From NCBI RefSeq assembly GCF_049943125.1, contig NZ_CP188040.1, forward strand, positions 3,348,001 through 3,412,000: 64,000 bases of DNA, read 5' to 3'. Source of the DNA: JAEXZL01 sp049943125. Lineage in GTDB: Bacteria > Bacillota > Clostridia > Clostridiales > Clostridiaceae. Under the pieces are notes generated by a model. That model did no database searches. It saw only the letters and a program-made list of their open reading frames with translations, and was not told where the DNA came from. The translations under genes and the position numbers were made by a program. Positions 26,601 through 35,312 of this stretch are shown here, piece after piece (positions within the stretch are counted from its first letter, which is position 1; each line of letters opens with the position of its first letter).

Positions 26601-26625
26601 AGGAATGAAAGATTTCTTGTCGAAT
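26601..26625 (+). promoter_or_regulatory. Candidate SigH promoter for dnaG-sigA
   Basis: AGGAATG at 26601-26607, an 11-nt spacer, and GTCGAAT at 26619-26625 fit the SigH pattern AGGAWWW-N11/12-RNNGAAT with one mismatch. It is about 50 nt upstream of the dnaG start. The Bacillus sigA operon is known to have SigH-dependent transcription, which supports the call. The surrounding 26458-26600 region shows no gene. Confidence 0.5.
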
Positions 26626-26675
26626 ATATTTAAGGCTAAAATTACAATTGTTTTATGAGATGGGTGGGAAATAAG

Positions 26676-28457
26676 TTGGCTATATCGGAGGAATTAATCC
26701 AAAAGATTAAGGAAGAAAATGATATTGTTGATGTTGTCTCCGAAATTGTTAAGCTCAAAAGATCCGGGAGAAATTATTCTGGATTATGTCCATTTCACAA
26801 AGAAAAGTCTCCGTCCTTTAGTGTTTCCTCTGATAAACAGATATACAAATGTTTTGGCTGTGGGGAAGCAGGAAATGTTATAACCTTTGTTATGAAGACA
26901 AAAAGCTTGAATTTTGTAGAGGCTGTAGAGCATTTAGCCAATAGAGCCAATATCGAGTTCAATATCACTAAAGGTAAGGATCAGGATAAAAAAGAGCTCT
27001 TATACAAACTTAATGTAGATGCTGCTAAATTTTACTTTAGAAACCTTTTTAATAATAAAATTGCTAAAGACTATTTTCTTAAAAGAGGAATAAACGAAAG
27101 TACTATCAGGAAGTTTGGACTAGGATATTCCTTAGATAATTGGAACGGTCTGCTGTATTATCTTAAGAAGAAAGGCTATAAAGAAGAGCAGCTTTTAGAA
27201 AATGGTTTGATAATTAAAAGCAGTAAGGGGAATTATTATGATAGATTTAGAAATAGAATAATTTTCCCTGTTTTTGATTATAGAGGAAAAGTTATCGGTT
27301 TTGGAGGCAGGGTGTTAGATGATTCAAAGCCTAAATATCTTAATTCTCCTGAAGGACCGATTTTTACAAAGGGCACACAGCTCTATGGTTTAAATTTTGC
27401 TATTAATAATATAAAGGATAGCAGAACTTTAATTATAGTTGAAGGTTACATGGACTGTATTGCTCTTTATCAAAGCGGAATTACTAATGTAGTTGCTTCT
27501 TTAGGAACTGCTCTTACAAACTCACAGGCAAAGCTCATAAAAAGATTTGCTGATAAAGTTATTATATCTTATGATGCTGATTTAGCAGGTCAAATGGCCA
27601 CTTTGCGAGGGTTGGAAATACTACGAAAGGTTGGGCTAGAGGTTAGAGTTCTTACTGTACCGGAAGGAAAGGATCCTGACGAGTTTATTCGAGGAAAGGG
27701 AAAAGAAGCTTTTATTGAACTGATTAATAATTCTCTACCATTAATTGATTACCGTTTAAAAAAGGCTAAAGAAAATCTTGATTTAACTAAAAGCTCTATG
27801 AGAATAGAATATGGAAAGAGAGTAACTGAAATTCTTGCAGAACTAGATCCTGTAGAAAAGGATGTATATATAAAATTGATTTCTGAGGAATCAGGAATTA
27901 GAGAGCAGGCGTTATATGATCTTTTAGGGGAAAAATTACATACTTCCTCTGAGGATAGTGCTTCAATGAATAATATGGAAGAAAATGGACAAAAATTATA
28001 TATAGAACCAGCCTACTTGAAAGCTGGGAGAGCACTGCTTAAAATTATGGCAAACATTGATGAATATTATTCACTTATTTTAAGTAATATTGAAAACACA
28101 GGATTTATATTAGAAGAGCATAAAAAAATATATGACCTTATTCTTGAAGCAAAAAATAATAACGAGGATGACATTTCAAGATATATTGAAGGTCATTGCA
28201 ATGATGCAAGAACGATTAAGGAATATGTTTTGATACAAGAATTGGAATTAGATGAAGGGGACATTAATTACAATAAGTTGCTTAATGACTATATATATCA
28301 AATAAAAAAGAAAACCTTAGAAGAAAATAAGAGAAGCATTCTTCAAAGACTAAAAGATATGGAGAATAAGGGTATGATTGAGGAGTCTCTTAATCTAGTA
28401 AGAGAGCTAAAGATGATTGAGCAAAAGCTCGTTAGCTTAGAAAGGGGTAATGGTTAA
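26676..28457 (+). CDS. dnaG: DNA primase DnaG
   Basis: DnaG makes RNA primers for replication. I prefer TTG 26676, behind GGGTGGG at 26662-26668, giving 593 residues and the family N terminus MAISEELIQKIKEENDIVDVV; an ATG at 26655 would add seven residues but has no SD. The zinc-binding domain has C38-x2-H41 and C59-x2-C62. The TOPRIM core shows IVEGYMDCIAL and SYDADLAGQMA. The C-terminal helicase-binding domain is present. The stop codon overlaps an ATG (28457) in front of sigA. Confidence 0.95.
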   Translation: MAISEELIQKIKEENDIVDVVSEIVKLKRSGRNYSGLCPFHKEKSPSFSVSSDKQIYKCFGCGEAGNVITFVMKTKSLNFVEAVEHLANRANIEFNITKGKDQDKKELLYKLNVDAAKFYFRNLFNNKIAKDYFLKRGINESTIRKFGLGYSLDNWNGLLYYLKKKGYKEEQLLENGLIIKSSKGNYYDRFRNRIIFPVFDYRGKVIGFGGRVLDDSKPKYLNSPEGPIFTKGTQLYGLNFAINNIKDSRTLIIVEGYMDCIALYQSGITNVVASLGTALTNSQAKLIKRFADKVIISYDADLAGQMATLRGLEILRKVGLEVRVLTVPEGKDPDEFIRGKGKEAFIELINNSLPLIDYRLKKAKENLDLTKSSMRIEYGKRVTEILAELDPVEKDVYIKLISEESGIREQALYDLLGEKLHTSSEDSASMNNMEENGQKLYIEPAYLKAGRALLKIMANIDEYYSLILSNIENTGFILEEHKKIYDLILEAKNNNEDDISRYIEGHCNDARTIKEYVLIQELELDEGDINYNKLLNDYIYQIKKKTLEENKRSILQRLKDMENKGMIEESLNLVRELKMIEQKLVSLERGNG

Positions 28458-28477
28458 TGGCGGAAGGAGGTATTAAC

Positions 28478-29611
28478 ATGAAAGATAAAAAAGATGAGAA
28501 GCTGACTAAAGATAAAAACGCCAAGGACAAAAATAAGGATACCATGTTAAAAGATAAGGGGTCTAAAATGACCCTGGTGAAGAAGCTCATAGAAAAGGGT
28601 AAAAAATCAGGAAGTCTCACATATAAAGAAATAATGGATGAATTAGAGGAAATTGATTTAAATCCAGAGCAAATTGAAAAAATTTATGAAGTATTAGAAT
28701 CCATGGGTATTGATGTTATAGGGGATATTACTGATAGCGAAGATACTGAGGAGGATTTAGACTTAACAGTTCCAGAAGGAATAGCAATTGATGATCCAGT
28801 TAGGATGTATTTAAAAGAAATAGGAAAGGTACCTCTTTTATCATCAGAGGAAGAGATAGACTTAGCTTTAAGGATAGAAAATGGAGATCAGATAGCAAAA
28901 AAGAAGCTAGCAGAAGCAAATTTAAGACTTGTGGTGAGCATAGCTAAAAGATATGTTGGAAGAGGCATGCTGTTTTTAGATCTAATTCAGGAAGGTAATC
29001 TTGGACTTATTAAGGCAGTAGAGAAGTTTGACTATAGAAAGGGCTTCAAGTTTAGTACTTACGCAACTTGGTGGATCAGGCAGGCAATTACAAGGGCTAT
29101 TGCTGACCAGGCTAGAACTATAAGAATACCTGTTCATATGGTAGAGACTATCAACAAGCTGATTCGTGTGTCAAGACAGCTTCTACAGGAACTTGGTAGG
29201 GAGCCCTTAGCTGAAGAGGTGGCAGCTCAAATGGATATGCCTGTTGATAAGGTTAGAGAAATCATGAAGATCGCTCAAGAGCCAGTTTCTCTTGAAACTC
29301 CAATAGGAGAAGAGGAAGATAGTCACCTGGGAGATTTTATACCTGATGATGAAGCACCTGCACCAGCTGAGGCTGCAGCTTTTACAATGCTCAAGGAACA
29401 GCTTATAAATGTACTGGATACTCTTACTCCTAGAGAAGAAAAGGTTCTTAGACTTAGATTTGGCCTAGACGATGGAAGAGCAAGAACTCTTGAAGAAGTA
29501 GGAAAAGAGTTTAACGTAACTAGAGAGAGAATTAGACAGATTGAAGCCAAGGCTTTAAGAAAGCTAAGACATCCAAGCAGAAGTAAAAAACTTAAGGACT
29601 ACTTAGATTAG
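28478..29611 (+). CDS. sigA: Housekeeping sigma factor SigA (RpoD)
   Basis: Primary sigma-70 factor. Start ATG 28478 follows GGAAGGAGG; the upstream ATG at 28457, overlapping the dnaG stop, lacks an SD. The 377-residue protein has a Lys/Asp-rich N terminus, region 1.2 (DDPVRMYLKEIG), region 2 (FDLIQEGNLGLIKAVEKFDYRKGFKFSTYATWWIRQAI, of which the key part is GFKFSTYATWWIRQAITRAI), region 3 and region 4.2 (TLEEVGKEFNVTRERIRQIEAKAL). dnaG-sigA is the conserved macromolecular-synthesis operon. Confidence 0.98.
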   Translation: MKDKKDEKLTKDKNAKDKNKDTMLKDKGSKMTLVKKLIEKGKKSGSLTYKEIMDELEEIDLNPEQIEKIYEVLESMGIDVIGDITDSEDTEEDLDLTVPEGIAIDDPVRMYLKEIGKVPLLSSEEEIDLALRIENGDQIAKKKLAEANLRLVVSIAKRYVGRGMLFLDLIQEGNLGLIKAVEKFDYRKGFKFSTYATWWIRQAITRAIADQARTIRIPVHMVETINKLIRVSRQLLQELGREPLAEEVAAQMDMPVDKVREIMKIAQEPVSLETPIGEEEDSHLGDFIPDDEAPAPAEAAAFTMLKEQLINVLDTLTPREEKVLRLRFGLDDGRARTLEEVGKEFNVTRERIRQIEAKALRKLRHPSRSKKLKDYLD

Positions 29612-29640
29612 CACCTTTATATAAAGGTGCTAATCTATTT
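29605..29640 (+). terminator. Terminator-like palindrome overlapping the end of sigA
   Basis: A perfect 16-bp inverted repeat with no loop (29605-29620 and 29621-29636), with the sigA TAG in its left arm. Only ATTT follows, so termination may be partial and trmK could receive read-through. Confidence 0.65.
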
Positions 29641-29655
29641 AAAGAGAGGTAGCTC

Positions 29656-30351
29656 ATGGAATTAAGTAAAAGACTTAAGGAAATAACTTTTTTTATTGAT
29701 AAATGTAATGTTATAGCAGATATAGGCACTGATCATGGATATGTACCAATATATTCAGTTAAGTCAGGATTATGCCTTAAAGCTATAGCCTCAGATATTA
29801 ATAAAGGACCTGTAGATAAAGCTAGGATGAATGTAAAAAGAGAAGGTCTTGAAAAAGTAATCAGCTGCAGAAAGGGGCCGGGGTTATCTACTCTTGAGGT
29901 TAATGAAGCTGAGATCGTGATAATAGCTGGTATGGGTGGAAATCTAATAAGAGATATTATAGTAGAAGATATTGCTGTTGTTAAAGAACTAAAATCTTTG
30001 ATTCTTCAGCCTGCACAAAATCCAGAAATCTTAAGAAGGTTTCTATATAGTCACTCCTTTTCTATTCTAGGAGAAACTGTAGTGCATGACGAAGGTAAGT
30101 TTTATGAAATATTCAAGGTTTCCTACAAGGAAAAAAATAATATAAGATACCAAGAGTACATGGACTATGAATTGAGCGATAACTTAATTAAAAGTGGTAG
30201 TCCTGATATTAAACCATATTTAGAATTTAAAATTAGCTCCTATAAAAGAATTTTAAATTACATAGGGGAAGGTACTGAAACAGCTCTAGCTAGAAGGCAG
30301 GAGGTTATTAATAAAATCAGCTTATTAACGGAGGTGCTAAATTGGGGGTAA
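29656..30351 (+). CDS. trmK: tRNA (adenine-22-N1)-methyltransferase TrmK
   Basis: TrmK (YqfN) forms m1A22 in tRNA. The 231-residue protein has the SAM motif ADIGTDHGYVPIYS near residue 20 and the conserved IIAGMGGNLIRDI and LILQPAQN segments. It follows sigA and overlaps the Nif3-like gene by ten bases, the same order as yqfN-yqfO in Bacillus. Confidence 0.94.
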   Translation: MELSKRLKEITFFIDKCNVIADIGTDHGYVPIYSVKSGLCLKAIASDINKGPVDKARMNVKREGLEKVISCRKGPGLSTLEVNEAEIVIIAGMGGNLIRDIIVEDIAVVKELKSLILQPAQNPEILRRFLYSHSFSILGETVVHDEGKFYEIFKVSYKEKNNIRYQEYMDYELSDNLIKSGSPDIKPYLEFKISSYKRILNYIGEGTETALARRQEVINKISLLTEVLNWG

Positions 30352-31145
30352 GGCTCAGCGAAATAATTGGAGTAATGGAGAATTTTGCTCCGAAAACTTT
30401 AAAAGAAAGCTATGATAATGTAGGTTTGATGATTGGTGATGAAGATAGCGAAATTACAAAAGTACTCCTAGCTCTTGATTGCACTCTAGAAGTGGTAGAA
30501 GAGGCCATAGAAGAAGGGGTACAGTTGATTTTGACACATCATCCCCTGTTATTTAGAAAACCTTCTTCAATTACCATGGATTCTCTTCAGGGTAAGAAAA
30601 TTATAAAACTAATATCAAATAATATAAATTTATACTCAAGTCACACCAATTTAGATTCTGTTCAAAATGGAATGAATGATACCTTTATGGAGCTTCTGGA
30701 AGTTAAAGATACAAAGGTTCTAGAAGAAAATACTAGTCTCCCGGGAAAGGGGCATGGAATAGGAAGGATAGGAACCATTGAGGCTGTAACTCTAAAAGAA
30801 TTAATATTAAAGTTAAAGAATGTCTTCAATGCTGAATTTCTCAGATATGCAGGGGATGAGAGCCAAAGTATTTCTAGAATAGCTGTTATCAATGGCAGTG
30901 GAGAGGGATACTTAGAACTTGCCTACAAGCAGGGAGCTCATTGCGTTATTACTGGTGACACCACCTATCATTATGTTAGTGATTATAATGAATTAGGACT
31001 TTCAATTATTGATTTAGGTCATTTCTATTCTGAATGGATAGTGTTCTTAAAGCTAATAGAAAAGATTAAAATTTCCTCATCACAGCTTAAAGATATTGAA
31101 TTTATTGCCTCAAAGACTTCTAGGGATCCTTATAGATTCCAGTAG
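30342..31145 (+). CDS. Nif3-like dinuclear metal centre protein (YqfO family)
   Basis: A 267-residue Nif3-family protein (short form, no inserted CutA-like domain). The metal site is visible in ILTHHPLLFRKP near residue 65, SHTNLDS near 100 and the C-terminal DLGHFYSEW. Start is TTG 30342 behind GGAGGTG (30330-30336), within the end of trmK. A GTP cyclohydrolase I type 2-like name is often attached to this family but the true role is unsettled. Confidence 0.9.
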   Translation: MGVRLSEIIGVMENFAPKTLKESYDNVGLMIGDEDSEITKVLLALDCTLEVVEEAIEEGVQLILTHHPLLFRKPSSITMDSLQGKKIIKLISNNINLYSSHTNLDSVQNGMNDTFMELLEVKDTKVLEENTSLPGKGHGIGRIGTIEAVTLKELILKLKNVFNAEFLRYAGDESQSISRIAVINGSGEGYLELAYKQGAHCVITGDTTYHYVSDYNELGLSIIDLGHFYSEWIVFLKLIEKIKISSSQLKDIEFIASKTSRDPYRFQ

Positions 31146-31152
31146 ATAACAA

Positions 31153-31181
31153 TTGCATTTGTTAATAATCTGTGTTATTAT
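31153..31181 (+). promoter_or_regulatory. Promoter of rnpB
   Basis: TTGCAT 31153-31158 and TATTAT 31176-31181 are 17 nt apart. The predicted start falls near 31189, the first base of the RNase P RNA P1 helix, which supports both calls. Confidence 0.75.
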
Positions 31182-31188
31182 ATTCCTT

Positions 31189-31556
31189 GCGAGTAAGCCA
31201 GACAATCGCTGCCGGTGAAAACCGGGAGAGGAAAGTCCGAGCTCCGTAGGGCAGGGTGCTGGGTAACTCCCAGTGGAGGTGACTCTAAGGATAGTGCAAC
31301 AGAAATATACCGCCGGAAGCATATTAATTATGCTGAGACAGCTAGCTGTCCGGTAAGGGTGGAAAGGTGAGGTAAGGGCTCACCAGCGCTAAGGTGACTT
31401 AGTGGCTCTGTAAACCCCACCTGGAGCAAGACCGAATAGGAAGACTTATGGGGCTGCCCGTCCCGTCTTCGGGTGTGTCGCTGGAGCCTGTATGGTAACA
31501 ACAGGCCTAGATAGATGATTGTCAAATACAGAACTCGGCTTATAGACTTGTCTCGC
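31189..31556 (+). ncRNA. rnpB: RNase P RNA
   Basis: Catalytic RNA of RNase P, which matures tRNA 5' ends. The 5' end GCGAG...AAGCC pairs with GGCTT...CTCGC at the 3' end (P1). The conserved core GAGGAAAGTCCGAGCTCC is present near 31229, as are AACAGAAATATACCGCC near 31299, CTGTAAACCCCACC near 31409 and the universally conserved AGATAGATGATTGTC near 31509. Length about 368 nt fits the bacterial type. It has its own promoter and terminator. Ends are set by pairing and could be off by a few bases. Confidence 0.97.
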
Positions 31557-31564
31557 ATACCATG

Positions 31565-31600
31565 AAAAACATCACGTGAAAACGTGGTGTTTTTATTTTT
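31565..31600 (+). terminator. Terminator after rnpB
   Basis: AAAAACATCACGT (31565-31577) pairs with ACGTGGTGTTTTT (31582-31594), GAAA loop, one G-U pair, then more Ts. Confidence 0.92.
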
Positions 31601-31645
31601 ATAGTAGAAAGAAATTTATATTAAATAATATTTTTATTAAAAGTC

Positions 31646-31674
31646 TTGACAAAAAATGGCTTTTTATCCATAAT
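31646..31674 (+). promoter_or_regulatory. Promoter of the leader/sRNA before the FtsH-like gene
   Basis: TTGACA at 31646-31651, 17-nt spacer, CATAAT at 31669-31674. Transcription would begin near 31681, about 280 nt before the FtsH-like start codon. Confidence 0.7.
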
Positions 31675-31680
31675 AACTAT

Positions 31681-31891
31681 GGGGAAATTAATAAAAAATT
31701 ACATCTATACTTAATAGTTTCTTTGGTATGTAAGTAGGATGTCAATAAATTTCTGGAGTGACTATAATAATGTAAGATATCTCCACCTCTTATTAAAGCT
31801 AATATAGTTATTAGCCAGAAAACTTAATAAATGAATGCGAAATATTATAATATATTGCTGCAAGCTTCATTCCTGCGAATGAAGTTTTTTT
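31681..31891 (+). ncRNA. Structured leader or small RNA of about 210 nt, ending in a terminator
   Basis: No protein gene is supported here. Visible stems are ACATC+TACTTA (31701-31713) with TAAGTA+GATGT (31731-31742); TGGAG (31754-31758) with CTCCA (31781-31785); GCTAATA (31798-31804) with TATTAGC (31809-31815), loop TAGT; then the terminator. A promoter at the 5' end and an intrinsic terminator at the 3' end define either a free small RNA or an attenuator leader for the protease gene. It matches no riboswitch class that I recognise. Confidence 0.5.
31865..31891 (+). terminator. Terminator in the FtsH-like gene leader
   Basis: CTTCATTC (31865-31872), CTGC loop, GAATGAAG (31877-31884), then seven Ts. 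It lies 70 bp before the FtsH-like start codon, so it either ends the small RNA or attenuates the protease gene. Confidence 0.88.
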
Positions 31892-31961
31892 ATTAAGAAA
31901 AATATATTGGCTATACTTAAGTAGCTATTAAGCATAGGTGAAGATAATATAGGGGGAAGAA

Positions 31962-33728
31962 ATGGAAAGGTATATAAAATGGGGAAAAGAATATAAGACT
32001 CTTATTATTAATATAGTAGTTACTTTATCATTTATTGCATTAATAGCAATCTTTGTGATTCCGGATAATTCAATGAAGGGAGCAGAGAATGTAACCTATA
32101 ATCAGTTTGTAGAGATGATGAATGGTAATAAGGTGGAGAAGGTAAAAATACAGCTAGATAACTCAACCTTTTCTTTTTATGATAAAGAAGACAAGCTTTA
32201 TACTACAGATAATCCAAAAACTGAAGACTTTAAAAAGGAAATTCTCGAAAAGGGAATAAAAGTTGAAGAGTATAACAGAATGACTACTTCATCAATTATT
32301 TCAACCTTTGTTCAGCTTACTATGAGCTGTGTGGTAATTACATTTCTATATAGAATGATGAATAATAGAAATCCAAAAAACTTATCGGATCCGGTATCTA
32401 AAGTGCCTAAGGTAAAATTTCAAAACGTAGCAGGGATTGAGGAAGTGATAACAGATATGAAGGTTTTAGTTGATTTTCTTAAAAGTCCTGAAAAATATAC
32501 AAAGAATGGTGCTAAGATGCCTAAAGGTGTTATCCTTTATGGAGAACCCGGTACTGGAAAAACTCTCACTGCAAAAGCTTTAGCAGGGGAAGCGGGAGTT
32601 CCATTTTATAGCATGGCTGGCTCTGATTTTATGGAAATGTTTGTGGGTGTTGGAGCTAAGAGGGTGAGAGATTTATTTAAGACAGCTAGAAAGAATGCTC
32701 CTTGCATAGTCTTCCTTGATGAAATTGACGCCATAGGAAAGCAGAGAAACAAGAATTCTCATTCCGAGAATGATCAGACCTTAAATGCATTATTAGCTGA
32801 AATGGATGGATTTGAAGGAGCAGAAGGTATTTTGTTAATGGCATCGACCAATAGACTAGATGTTTTAGACCCAGCGCTCCTTCGTCCAGGTAGATTTGAT
32901 AAACATATTAAAATCGAGCTTCCAGACCAAAGCAGTAGACTAGAAATACTGGAATTGCATACAAAAAATAAGAATTTAGATAATAGCATTTCCTTAGAGG
33001 AAATTGCTAAACAGACTATCGGCTTCTCTGGTGCTGATTTAGAAGCTCTTATAAATGAAGCTACTATAATTTCCGTTGTAGATGGAAAAAAAGCCGTTGA
33101 TATAGATAGTATTGACAAGGCCTTCTTCCAGAAGGTTTTACAGGGACATCAGAAGCCTATAAAGGACAGAAATGACATGGAAATGAAGATTATAGCCTGG
33201 CATGAAGCGGGTCATGCTCTAGTAGCTAAGCTGACTAAGGTCTTCGATGTTCCAAAAGTAACCGTTGTTCCTAGTACCAGTGGTACTGGTGGCGTTACCT
33301 TCACTATTCCTAAGAAGATGGGATTATACTCTAAAAGTGAGCTTTATAATAGAGTTATGGTTAATTACGGAGGAAGAGCTGCCGAAGAGCTACTATTAGG
33401 GGATGAAGAGTCAGTAACTAATGGCTGCTATGGAGATTTAGAAAAGGCAACAAGAATAATCAGAAGTATTATTTCTAATTATGGAATGTCTAAAGAAAAT
33501 GGCTATTTAAATTTAGAGGTAATGGGCATAAGAGATTCCTATATAGCTGAGGAGGCTGCAAAGCTTTCAAGAGAGTTGTATGATGAAACTGTAAAGATTT
33601 TAGAGCAGAATAAGTGCTATTTAGAAGCAATTGCTGAAGCATTGATAGAAAAAGAAACAGTCAATGGTGATGAGTTAGACGAGATACTAAGTAGAGTAAA
33701 GCCCTTAGAGATAATTGAAGCTGTATAG
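31962..33728 (+). CDS. FtsH-family AAA+ zinc metalloprotease
   Basis: A 588-residue membrane AAA+ protease. Two membrane segments lie at about 12-33 and 112-131, flanking an extracytoplasmic domain of ~80 residues. Walker A GEPGTGKT is at 194-201, Walker B FLDEID at 251-256, the second region of homology RPGRFD at 308-313, the zinc motif HEAGH at 414-418 and the third ligand probably D492. It lacks the long acidic C-terminal tail and the SxTG-type features of the principal FtsH, so it is probably a paralogue; the main ftsH normally lies near hprT/tilS and is outside this window. SD is GGGGGAAG. Confidence 0.9.
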   Translation: MERYIKWGKEYKTLIINIVVTLSFIALIAIFVIPDNSMKGAENVTYNQFVEMMNGNKVEKVKIQLDNSTFSFYDKEDKLYTTDNPKTEDFKKEILEKGIKVEEYNRMTTSSIISTFVQLTMSCVVITFLYRMMNNRNPKNLSDPVSKVPKVKFQNVAGIEEVITDMKVLVDFLKSPEKYTKNGAKMPKGVILYGEPGTGKTLTAKALAGEAGVPFYSMAGSDFMEMFVGVGAKRVRDLFKTARKNAPCIVFLDEIDAIGKQRNKNSHSENDQTLNALLAEMDGFEGAEGILLMASTNRLDVLDPALLRPGRFDKHIKIELPDQSSRLEILELHTKNKNLDNSISLEEIAKQTIGFSGADLEALINEATIISVVDGKKAVDIDSIDKAFFQKVLQGHQKPIKDRNDMEMKIIAWHEAGHALVAKLTKVFDVPKVTVVPSTSGTGGVTFTIPKKMGLYSKSELYNRVMVNYGGRAAEELLLGDEESVTNGCYGDLEKATRIIRSIISNYGMSKENGYLNLEVMGIRDSYIAEEAAKLSRELYDETVKILEQNKCYLEAIAEALIEKETVNGDELDEILSRVKPLEIIEAV

Positions 33729-33730
33729 TA

Positions 33731-33762
33731 TAAAGACCTTTGCATATATGCAGAGGTCTTTT
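33731..33762 (+). terminator. Terminator after the FtsH-like gene
   Basis: AAAGACCTTTGCAT pairs with ATGCAGAGGTCTTTT with one G-U pair, ending in a T run at 33759-33762. Confidence 0.85.
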
Positions 33763-33855
33763 AAATATATTAATAGACTGTATTTATATTTACAGAAAAA
33801 TAAAAAGATAGTATTCTATTTATATAAAATATTAAGAAAAGAAGGAGGTTTTACT

Positions 33856-34263
33856 TTGAAACTTGAGCTTACCACACCGGCAGTATTATTTACATCTATA
33901 TCTCTTTTGATTTCAGCTTATACCAGTAGATTCTTGACCTTAGCGCAATTGGTAAGACAGCTAGACAATCAGTACAGAAACGAACCTCATGAAGTGCTTC
34001 TAAAGCAGATAAAAAATATTCAGTTAAGGATAAATATAATTAGATATACACAGATAATGGGCGGTTTAAGCTTTTTTTTATGTGCTTTATCAACCTTCCT
34101 GATCTTTAGAGGAGAGAATACCATGGGAGAATTTGCTTTTGGTGCGAGTCTTGTAGCTTTGATGATTTCACTTTTACTACTTATAATTGAAGTTCAGATT
34201 TCTGTAAAAGCATTGAACGTTCAGTTAGAAAAATATAAAATAGATGAAAGTGATTTAAAGTAA
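33856..34263 (+). CDS. DUF2721 family membrane protein
   Basis: A 135-residue protein matching the DUF2721 pattern: N-terminal LELTTPAVLFTSISLLISAYTSRFLTLAQLVRQL, then helices IIRYTQIMGGLSFFLCALSTFLIF and FGASLVALMISLLLLIIEVQISVKAL, three membrane segments in all. I choose TTG 33856, seven bases after AAGGAGG (33842-33848); the open frame extends upstream to 33715, but that part runs through the FtsH-like terminator and looks non-coding. Function unknown. Confidence 0.82.
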   Translation: MKLELTTPAVLFTSISLLISAYTSRFLTLAQLVRQLDNQYRNEPHEVLLKQIKNIQLRINIIRYTQIMGGLSFFLCALSTFLIFRGENTMGEFAFGASLVALMISLLLLIIEVQISVKALNVQLEKYKIDESDLK

Positions 34264-34272
34264 AAAATAGAG

Positions 34273-34302
34273 AAAAAAGCTAATTTTATGTTAGCTTTTT
34301 TT
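34273..34302 (+). terminator. Terminator after the DUF2721 gene
   Basis: AAAAAAGCTAA (34273-34283), seven-base loop, TTAGCTTTTTT (34291-34301). Confidence 0.88.
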
Positions 34303-34366
34303 ACATTTTATATTTACATATAGTATAATTATATTATTGTAACTTTAATGCTAAAGGAGTGCTATT

Positions 34367-35275
34367 ATGAATATTGTTTGCTTTGATATTGGTGGTACAT
34401 TTATTAAATCTTCAGTTATAAATGAGAAAGGTGATATGTTATATAAGGATAAGTTCCCTACTCCAAAGGCAAATTGCAGAGTTTTAATACCACAAAAGAT
34501 AATTGAAAAAATCAAAGAGGTTTCAAATTATTTTAAGGTTGATGCAGCAGGAATAAGTACTGCGGGTCTAGTAGATTCACAGAAGGGTAGAATAATATAT
34601 GCTTCTGACAATCTTCCAGATTATACAGGAGCAGAGTTTTCATCTGTTTTAAGAGAGAAATTAAATATTCATTGCTGTGTTGAAAACGATGTTAATGCAG
34701 CTGCTCTAGGAGAAATGTGGCATGGGGGAGCTGAAGGCCTTGAATCCTTTCTTTTTATTTCATTAGGTACAGGTATAGGCGGTGCTATTATTAATGAAGG
34801 TAATCTTATAAGAGGAGTTAAAGGTGGAGCAGGTGAAATAGGCCATATGGTAATTAAAGAAAATGGTATTCCCTGTAATTGTGGTGGACAAGGCTGCTTT
34901 GAAAGATATGCATCTACCTCAGGATTATTAAGGGCATATAAGGATGAGGCCTGTGTTAAGGAGATAAATGGGGAAGAATTTATTAAGCTGGTGAGAGAGG
35001 GAGATCCTAAAGCTAATAATGTTTATAGTAGATATTTAGAGGACTTAGCCACAGGTATATCTAATGCTGTCCATATATTAGATCCCGGTGATGTAATTAT
35101 AGGTGGAGGTATTTCAGCACAAGGAAATAGCTTTTTAAATGATATAGATAAAGCTTTTAGAAAAAAGGTGATGAAGTCTTATGGAGAATATACAAAATTG
35201 CATTTGGCCAAGCTGGCAAATGATGCAGGGATGTATGGTGTTGCTTATACTGCTTTAAAGAAGCTCTCTGAGTAA
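34367..35275 (+). CDS. ROK family sugar kinase
   Basis: A 302-residue ROK-family protein, most likely a cytoplasmic glucokinase or related sugar kinase. The phosphate-1 motif FDIGGTFIKSSV is at the N terminus, ENDVNAAALGE and LGTGIGGAII follow, and the ROK zinc motif GIPCNCGGQGCFERYAS is intact. There is no N-terminal helix-turn-helix, so it is an enzyme and not a repressor. AAAGGAG SD precedes the ATG. It is followed closely by a HAD phosphatase, suggesting a two-gene sugar-phosphate unit. The exact sugar is unknown. Confidence 0.9.
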   Translation: MNIVCFDIGGTFIKSSVINEKGDMLYKDKFPTPKANCRVLIPQKIIEKIKEVSNYFKVDAAGISTAGLVDSQKGRIIYASDNLPDYTGAEFSSVLREKLNIHCCVENDVNAAALGEMWHGGAEGLESFLFISLGTGIGGAIINEGNLIRGVKGGAGEIGHMVIKENGIPCNCGGQGCFERYASTSGLLRAYKDEACVKEINGEEFIKLVREGDPKANNVYSRYLEDLATGISNAVHILDPGDVIIGGGISAQGNSFLNDIDKAFRKKVMKSYGEYTKLHLAKLANDAGMYGVAYTALKKLSE

Positions 35276-35312
35276 AACAGATACACATAAATGGAAAAAA
35301 GGAGTATCAACA

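Noticed and set aside
31110..31558. Open frames on the minus strand across rnpB
   Set aside because: They lie antisense to the conserved RNase P RNA and have no SD or family resemblance.
31831..31896. 21-codon leader peptide across the terminator before the FtsH-like gene
   Set aside because: It starts with ATG and ends with TAA, but there is no SD and the peptide has no run of any single amino acid that would suit attenuation.
33715..33855. Long N-terminal extension of the DUF2721 protein
   Set aside because: This part overlaps the end of the FtsH-like gene and its terminator; TTG 33856 has a perfect SD and matches the family start.
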